From Agrocybe praecox (lineage: Eukaryota > Basidiomycota > Agaricomycetes > Agaricales > Agrocybaceae), in assembly GCA_964017145.1 (NCBI GenBank), contig OZ024851.1, forward strand, positions 1,426,001-1,490,000: a DNA stretch of 64,000 bases, in the 5' to 3' direction. Every line of letters begins with the position of its first letter. The first letter of the stretch is position 1. Below are positions 58,213 to 64,000 of this stretch, in pieces. A program made the position numbers and the translations under genes. Under the pieces are notes generated by a model. It was not told the origin of the DNA. It worked only from the letters and a program-made list of their open reading frames with translations, and searched no databases.

Positions 58213-61200
58213 ATGCAGAGTTCCGCCAGTTCCAAGGAGTCTGTTCAGTCCCGAACAGCAGAACACCTCGCCACAGAAGATCAGACTGCATATCTAAGTA
58301 AAGTCAGCTTCCTCGACGAACAGAGGGATAAACAGGATACTGGGTTTAGTCGAGGACCTAGACACAGTGGAAACAATGGGGTTTTATTGCCTGTCGGGCG
58401 GCCAACAGTACACTCGGTGAGCAACTCCATAGTGTGTTTTCTCATGATCCAAAGCTGAATGCACCGTAATTGGAGGATGAATCACGACCTCCAAAAGATA
58501 AATCAGAGAATTTTGCAGAACCTGCGAGCCCCAATAATGTAGTTCAGTTTGCACAGTACTCCACTGAGAAGGATCGCGTACCAAAAATTGGTAAGTACAT
58601 ATTCCAAATGGAAAAATATTTTTCGCGGCCATGCACAACAAATTGACAAACTTTGTAAGGACAACCCCCACCAAACACCATACCACAGAAGACGTGGCTT
58701 CCATGGCCCCTTCGTCCTTATTTCTGGGTGCCCTTAGTAGTGTTCCTTGCCCTGGGGGCGATTGGGTTAGAAATTGCGTTACATTTCAGCAAGAAGAATC
58801 TAGGTGTGTTGTGTATTACTCAATACGTGCCTACTCGCCCTCAATATTCAATAGGTTGGCCTTCGAGCAAGTCCACGAAAGCTTTCGATGTTCTGCATTA
58901 TGTTTATGTGAGAAATATTTGCGACTATTCCCTCCCTTCTTAAACTCAATCCAACAATGAAGACCTTGCCACCTGTGGCTATAGCGGCAGTTGTATGTGC
59001 ACCTCTACTTCAACGTATCTTTCAAGAACGGGAACGTCAATCATTCTTTTTATAGATTGCAGCAATGTGGGCGTGGACTGACATCGAAATCAAGAAGATG
59101 CAGGTATGGATTCTACCTTTCTCGTTACATAATGATTTTTCATAAACATGGTTTACAGCCGTATATTGATCTGGTTCACGGAAATGCACCTGCTCGTCGT
59201 AGTTTGCTGCTGGATTACACACGTCAGAAGTACGCGACTTTGTTACTTCCCCAAAAAATAAATCTAACCCTCATTTGTCACCGTCAGCAACGCAATTGTC
59301 TGGGTCAGTGCTGCATCGAATAAACACTACCTTGTCGCGCTTACTGCACTGATGGTGCTTGTCAGCCTGACAATCCAACCGCTCGCATCAGCCGTGCTTG
59401 TTGTCAAAAACACATGGATACAATTGCCTGGTGTGTTGGGTTGACTGTCATTGCATACCGCAACTGTTGACACATGTTTGAAGATGCTACTATGAAGAAC
59501 CTTCAGGCAGTAGGGTTGAATCAAAATCTACAATTCAACGATTTGACTTGTATGCTCGCCTCATGTCTTTCCGTGTATCATCACTGATACTTATAATTAG
59601 CTTTCCTTAACGGAGCGGGATATGCAGGAGCCTCGGTTCTGTACCAGCTTCCTCCTCCAGCGTTCATCAAAGTTCCATACACTGTAGCAAGCTTCGAGGT
59701 CAATTAGGCGTTTGTTCTCTTTCATGCGAATCTTACCTTCCTTTCTCGCAGTTGCCAAAGTCGATTACTAGCAATGGTACGGCATTCGTTAATACCACCG
59801 CAATAAAGAGCGACACCGGTTGCCAAACCATACCTGTCAGTAAAGATCACGTCTTAAATAACTCATTCGTCCAATTGTTCATTGATAGGTTCAAATGGTT
59901 CAAACGTCTCCGGGCGACTGGACAAATTCGGCCAGCACAAGTGGATGTTCTATTTCATGGAGTGTCACAAATAGTACTCAAGTTCTATTTGGTGAGATCT
60001 TAAACGCCTTGAAGGAGTAAGCATTAAATTTTCATTAGGCGCCGACATCCCAGTTTGTGAATCTGAGACTCTTCCTCAGTTCAGTCCTGTCGTTTTCTGG
60101 TTTTTCTCGTAAGCCCATACATCACTAATAATATAACAACGACTCATTCCCTACTTAACTAAGCTACGTGCCATCTGCTATGGCTTCTGCCACCTTTTGC
60201 AACCCCTCAATATCCCTATGGGAAGTCAGTGCGGGGGTTGACATCGGTACAGGGAACGTAACGTCGGTGACCGAGATACGACGTTTTACTCAGAGTTCCA
60301 ATTTCTCGTCATTCTCCGCCAATGTCACTGGACCGCCGCTGGACGGACGTGCCTACAATGGGGTCAGATTCAATTTGACGAATCCTGACCAGTTCGTATT
60401 GGGAAGGCAAAATGCGACGCAACTTCAATTACCGGCCGGAATTTATCAGGCGGCAATCAATACACCTGAAGGATACCAGGGAAGCTTTTCCAACAACGCT
60501 TTTGCTGCGCTTTCAGATAGAGTATATGTGAGCAATGGAAGATTGTTTCTATTGAGCCAATGCTGATATATTTCTGCACAGGGCTTATACCTAACACTTG
60601 TTGCTCGAGAAGTGTACTTCCTTTCTGATACCAATAATGAGGATCTTACAGTACAAATAAAGACGTTCCAAGATCGAGTTTGGCTAAGGTACAGGCCGTC
60701 TACCATGCAACTGCAGTATCCAAGCATCTGAAACTCATTGCATATTTTAGTGATGTTGCTGTCCACCTCTTGGCGGCAGCTTTGCTCGTCCTTGCATGCT
60801 TCGGGGCCATGATACATATCTTCCACATGTCTGACCGTCGCTATCTGAACTTGAAGCACGAGCCCGGAACAATCGCCTCTGCGGTATCCATCGGTGCCCA
60901 GACAGGCGTTGGTGCTGTCCTCTCCGACAAACAAACCGAAAAACAAATGGAAGCGGCTTTACACAATCACGTTTTCCGCATCGACCCAATTACGAACAAA
61001 ATTGTGATGGAGGGCGAAGCTGGCTACGAAACGGCTGAGGTCCCGACCAGCTCTATGGCTAAAATGAGGAGAAAGTCTATCCTTGCCGTCTTACAAGGAC
61101 AGAAACGCCGCAGAACAGATTCGGAACTTGATGTGGCACAGTCTCCTCTCAGCCCCAAATCTCCCAAGTCGCCCAAGCCGTCGTCCAAGTCTCCAAGAAG

Positions 61201-61234
61201 CCCGAAGTCACTACACTCTGACCAAGCCGTCTAG
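58213..61234 (+). CDS. Multi-pass membrane protein of the fungal DUF3433 type
   Basis: Sixteen exons, all in phase, 727 residues. A cytosolic Ser/Gln-rich N-terminus leads to a first membrane segment (YFWVPLVVFLALGAIGLEIA) after a proline-rich WLPWPLRPY. A second follows at TLPPVAIAAVIAAMWAWTDI. The family signature IEIKKMQPYIDL with SLLLDYTR comes next, then a third segment (YLVALTALMVLVSLTI). A long presumably extracellular part has N-glycosylation sequons (NTT, NSTQ, NFS, NVT). The fourth segment is DVAVHLLAAALLVLACFGAM, with a cytosolic tail of SPKSPK repeats ending HSDQAV. Single-repeat architecture is shorter than the two-repeat DUF3433 proteins of many ascomycetes. The function of the family is unknown; surface or cell-wall roles are often supposed. 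Confidence 0.85.
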
Positions 61235-61729
61235 ACCTAAAACATTTCTGACTCTCCGGAGGTTCACTTTCTTATTGTCTTTCCATGGGATCATCTTCCC
61301 ACATACCGCTACTTACTTTACGCACGAACCTCGCAAAAAGACTCTTATTGTTGTTACGAACTTTTTATGACACTTCTGTTTTTGTCCTTTCAAGGTGACT
61401 AAAATATTTCCGAGCGACATAGTATTCTCTCGTACCAACTCCAAATCTCCGTTCATTTATCATTCTGTTTTCTAGAAAGCCTTCTCGCATTCTGTTGACG
61501 CTACGAAGGTCTGCCGTTATATGATGTAATGCGATAGGTATCGCTTAGCAACAAAACCATTATAAAAATATACACGGACTTCATAAAAATAAACTGAACA
61601 AGGTAGATGGTTACAAATAACCAAACAACGCAGGAAAGAAGGTAAACAGGACGATAGTGCTAGAATAATACAGCGAGAAAGAAAGGAATGCTAAGTACTA
61701 AGATAGGAAGAAGCAGGAACGACACCACT
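61235..61729. other. Convergent intergenic region, 3' UTRs
   Basis: About 495 bp between the tail-to-tail DUF3433-type and SIN1 genes. T-rich on one side, A-rich on the other, with no coding signal. Confidence 0.6.
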
Positions 61730-64000
61730 TCAAACGACTTGTCTACTTCTGCGTGCTTTGTTAACTGTCCCAGAACGCTCCAAAGCAGCTTTGAGGTTTT
61801 TGATAGTTTGGACAATTTCAGCTTGAGAGGGTAGACGTGAGTATCTCGCCCACACACAAAAAGCCCACTATAACGTACCAGCAAGCTTCGGGTTTTCAGC
61901 TTCAAAATCATAGCGCTTATTACCTCCACCCCGATTGAGGATAATCTTGAAGATAGATGACGTCTTTGCCGACTGTTGACAATCCGCTATGCTTTTAATG
62001 TGATATGATGACGTTTTGCCACTGTCGAAGACTACCCTGGCCTTGTTCGTTGATGGCATGATCTGTGAAAGAAAGGAGTGTTATAAAGGACGCCTGGTCG
62101 CAAAGATGGTTGATGTGATACGCACATGAATATAGGCACCATCAATTGCGAGGGTTCGTTCTTGGCGCGTTACAAGCATAGGCACTTTGCGATATATGGT
62201 ATATTTCTGTATGGATCATGAATTAACATTTTTAAGTGAAAGCTAGATTGACGCGGTCTGACCTTGTAAGCCGCTGTGAAATCCATGGCAGAAGAAAATT
62301 GTTGTTCTGGTGTCTCTGCCATCGTTTTGAAGATGGATGCTGCAAAGCAAAGCGTCAATTAAAAGTCAGGAAAAAGGTCGACCTGCACACCATTGGGATC
62401 CGTTGTCTTCCCAACTCCTCTGCGGATCACAGCGTCCATCTGGGGTAGCATACTTCGTTTGACAAGGAGTAATTCGGTCTTTCCTTGCAAACTTGCTACA
62501 GTTCTGTCCAGAGGGATAAGAATAGTGGGACCCTTGTCGTTCAGCAAAAGGGCATAATCATTCGGATTTGAAAGTTTGCGCTTGGCACAGACTTTCTCGA
62601 GTGCTTCCTGCATATACATGCCAGCAGACCTAAAAGACCAAAATATCAGCTCATGCATGACCGAAATAAAGGTTCAAATCATACACTTCAATGGTCGTTG
62701 AAATATGAACTGTATCCGCTGTATCCGCTACACGAATACGCAAGAAAATCTGAGGGCCATGGCTTTGCGAGGGGCCGATAGAAGTTGACAGCATCGACGT
62801 AATAGTAGAGCCATAGGCGGCACTTCCAGGAGCCAAAGGTGCATTCGGTAAAACGAGTTTCTCTGGCTTTTTGGCGGCGGATGTTCTCGACGGGCGTCGC
62901 TGGATTTTACTTTCCAATATTTGATTCTGTTGTACTAAGAAAGGAAGATAATATCAGCCATGTCGCGCAATTCTGTTAGAGTGAAAAAGAATAGTACTTT
63001 GCGTAGAAGTAGCTTCCAAGATGGCATATGCATCAGCATTGAACTTCGTGATCTTCCCCATGCGATCCGGCGCTATTGTGAGGAAGATAAGTTTCTAAAC
63101 GAAGACAACAAATATACGAAGCCGGACTAACGTGGAAAGTCATCATCGACTTCACCATCATCCTCCGCAATTCGCAGAATCCATCCAACAGCTGAAAGCT
63201 TCGTGGCCCATTTCGGGTCTTCTTCACCACTCAGACCTTCATCTAACTTCGGCAGCCAGCCCTCTTCCCAATAATTCCATAATGCAAACCCAATGACCTC
63301 CTCCACAGTTGCGTCACGCCTCACATTCAGGTCCATAGCTTTACCAGCTGGGCGCTTAGCATGCGGGCAATAGACTTGGACGTTCGTGGATGCTATTTCT
63401 CCCCTTCCTGAGATAGCTGCATACATCTCGGCAAAAGGATTTGAAGAACCTCCAGATGAGGCAAGCATTGCAGACAAGCTCGACTTGAGAGGTTTGAGGG
63501 GCGTAACTTTTTTGCGCGTAAACATGTTGTCAAAGCTTGGTTGTTGAGATGAAGGCGATGGTACGATGTGGTTAAAAGAGGCATTGGATGTGCTATCGCC
63601 TCTTGTCCTGGAGGATCCAGCAGCACCTTCAGATCGTTTCTGCCTGGGATAACGTCCTGCATGTTCAGATACAGGACTAAGTCGTGGTCGAGAACGGTTA
63701 TGCGTCTGCGAAGAGGATGTCAAGACAGATGAGCTGGGAATAGATGTCGTAACACCAGAAAATACTGAGTTCCCGTCAGAGACACTATCGGACGTAGCAC
63801 TGGTACGTGTGGCGGCGAAGACTCTGAAGGTTCTTTTAGATAAGGATGAAAGAACGATGATATAATCAGACTTACGGATCGAATTCATCACCCTCGTCCA
63901 TAGCATCAACTGCTTTAGCGTCAACGACCTCAAACTCATCAGAGGAGCCATCAGCAGTGGCAGGTGTTTCTTCTACCTCCTCTTCTGAGGACGTATCGAA
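61730..64000 (-). CDS. SIN1: TORC2 subunit SIN1/AVO1, C-terminal part (5' end outside window)
   Basis: Nine exons on the minus strand (64000-63876, 63832-63132, 63072-62998, 62934-62685, 62629-62391, 62339-62263, 62206-62126, 62062-61879, 61821-61730), all in phase; 607 visible residues. After an acidic/Ser-rich part (SSEEEVEETPATADGSSDEF) comes the CRIM domain: VQVYCPHAKRPAGKAMDL, VEEVIGFALWNYWEEGWLP, AVGWILRIAEDDGEVDDD and ITKFNADAYAIL. A Raf-like Ras-binding segment follows (LRIRVADTADTVHISTTI, YALLLNDKGPTILIPLDRTV). The C-terminal PH domain includes KYTIYRKVPMLVTRQERTLA, YIHIMPSTNK and SIFKIILNRGGGNKRYDFEA. SIN1 recruits substrates such as AGC kinases to TORC2 at the plasma membrane. The domains are complete except for the N-terminus. 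Confidence 0.93.

Noticed and set aside
57956..58291. Minus-strand 111-codon ORF overlapping the DUF3433-type gene
   Set aside because: It overlaps the first exon of a well-supported gene and has no conserved features or splice-linked partner.

Overview
This window is nuclear DNA of a filamentous basidiomycete, most likely a mushroom-forming Agaricomycete. Every housekeeping gene is cut by many 45-80 bp introns with GT-AG (occasionally GC-AG) borders. The mobile elements (Plavaka-like Tnp2 transposase, KDZ transposase relic, LINE with RNase H, Ty1/copia and Ty3/gypsy LTRs) are those typical of that class. The species cannot be named from sequence alone.

Layout. (1) 1-14.5 kb, left genic block: the 3' end of an RBR-type E3 ubiquitin ligase (+), a disordered Q/S/P-rich protein (-) divergent from a short unknown protein (+), a 3.6 kb gene-free stretch with a TIR element and a copia solo LTR between two direct repeats, and a 1,209-residue disordered protein (+). 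(2) 15.3-43.7 kb, an AT-rich island with no intact gene: a Tc1/mariner-type element, gypsy and other retroelement relics, a 32-bp minisatellite broken by a solo LTR and a TIR element, a hairpin MITE, an almost intact Plavaka-like transposase with three nonsense codons, KDZ and LINE relics, a 200-bp assembly gap, and a ~170-bp satellite array split by a 1.6 kb LTR-like insertion. (3) 44.4-64 kb, dense genic block: MSH2 (+), TRM4/NSUN2-type tRNA m5C methyltransferase (-), aldehyde dehydrogenase (-), proteasome beta-2 subunit PUP1 (+), an EF-hand-like acidic protein (+), a GNAT acetyltransferase (+), a DUF3433-type membrane protein (+) and the 3' part of TORC2 subunit SIN1/AVO1 (-).

I rebuilt exon structures by eye from splice borders, reading-frame phase and family conservation. 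For MSH2, TRM4, the aldehyde dehydrogenase, PUP1, the GNAT protein, the DUF3433 protein and SIN1 every exon joins in frame. The neighbours are core cellular genes in divergent and convergent pairs and do not form a pathway. I found no biosynthetic cluster, CRISPR array, tRNA or rRNA.

The notable material is the island. Three insertions have readable target-site duplications (GAGTC, CCGT, GGGCA), two of them into tandem repeats, so the order of events can be read. The Tnp2 transposase still has one frame across five exons and is broken only by three stop codons, all reachable by C-to-T/G-to-A change. I found no convincing new biological system; the best leads are the TA-flanked TIR families, the ~170-bp satellite and the transition-only decay of the transposase.
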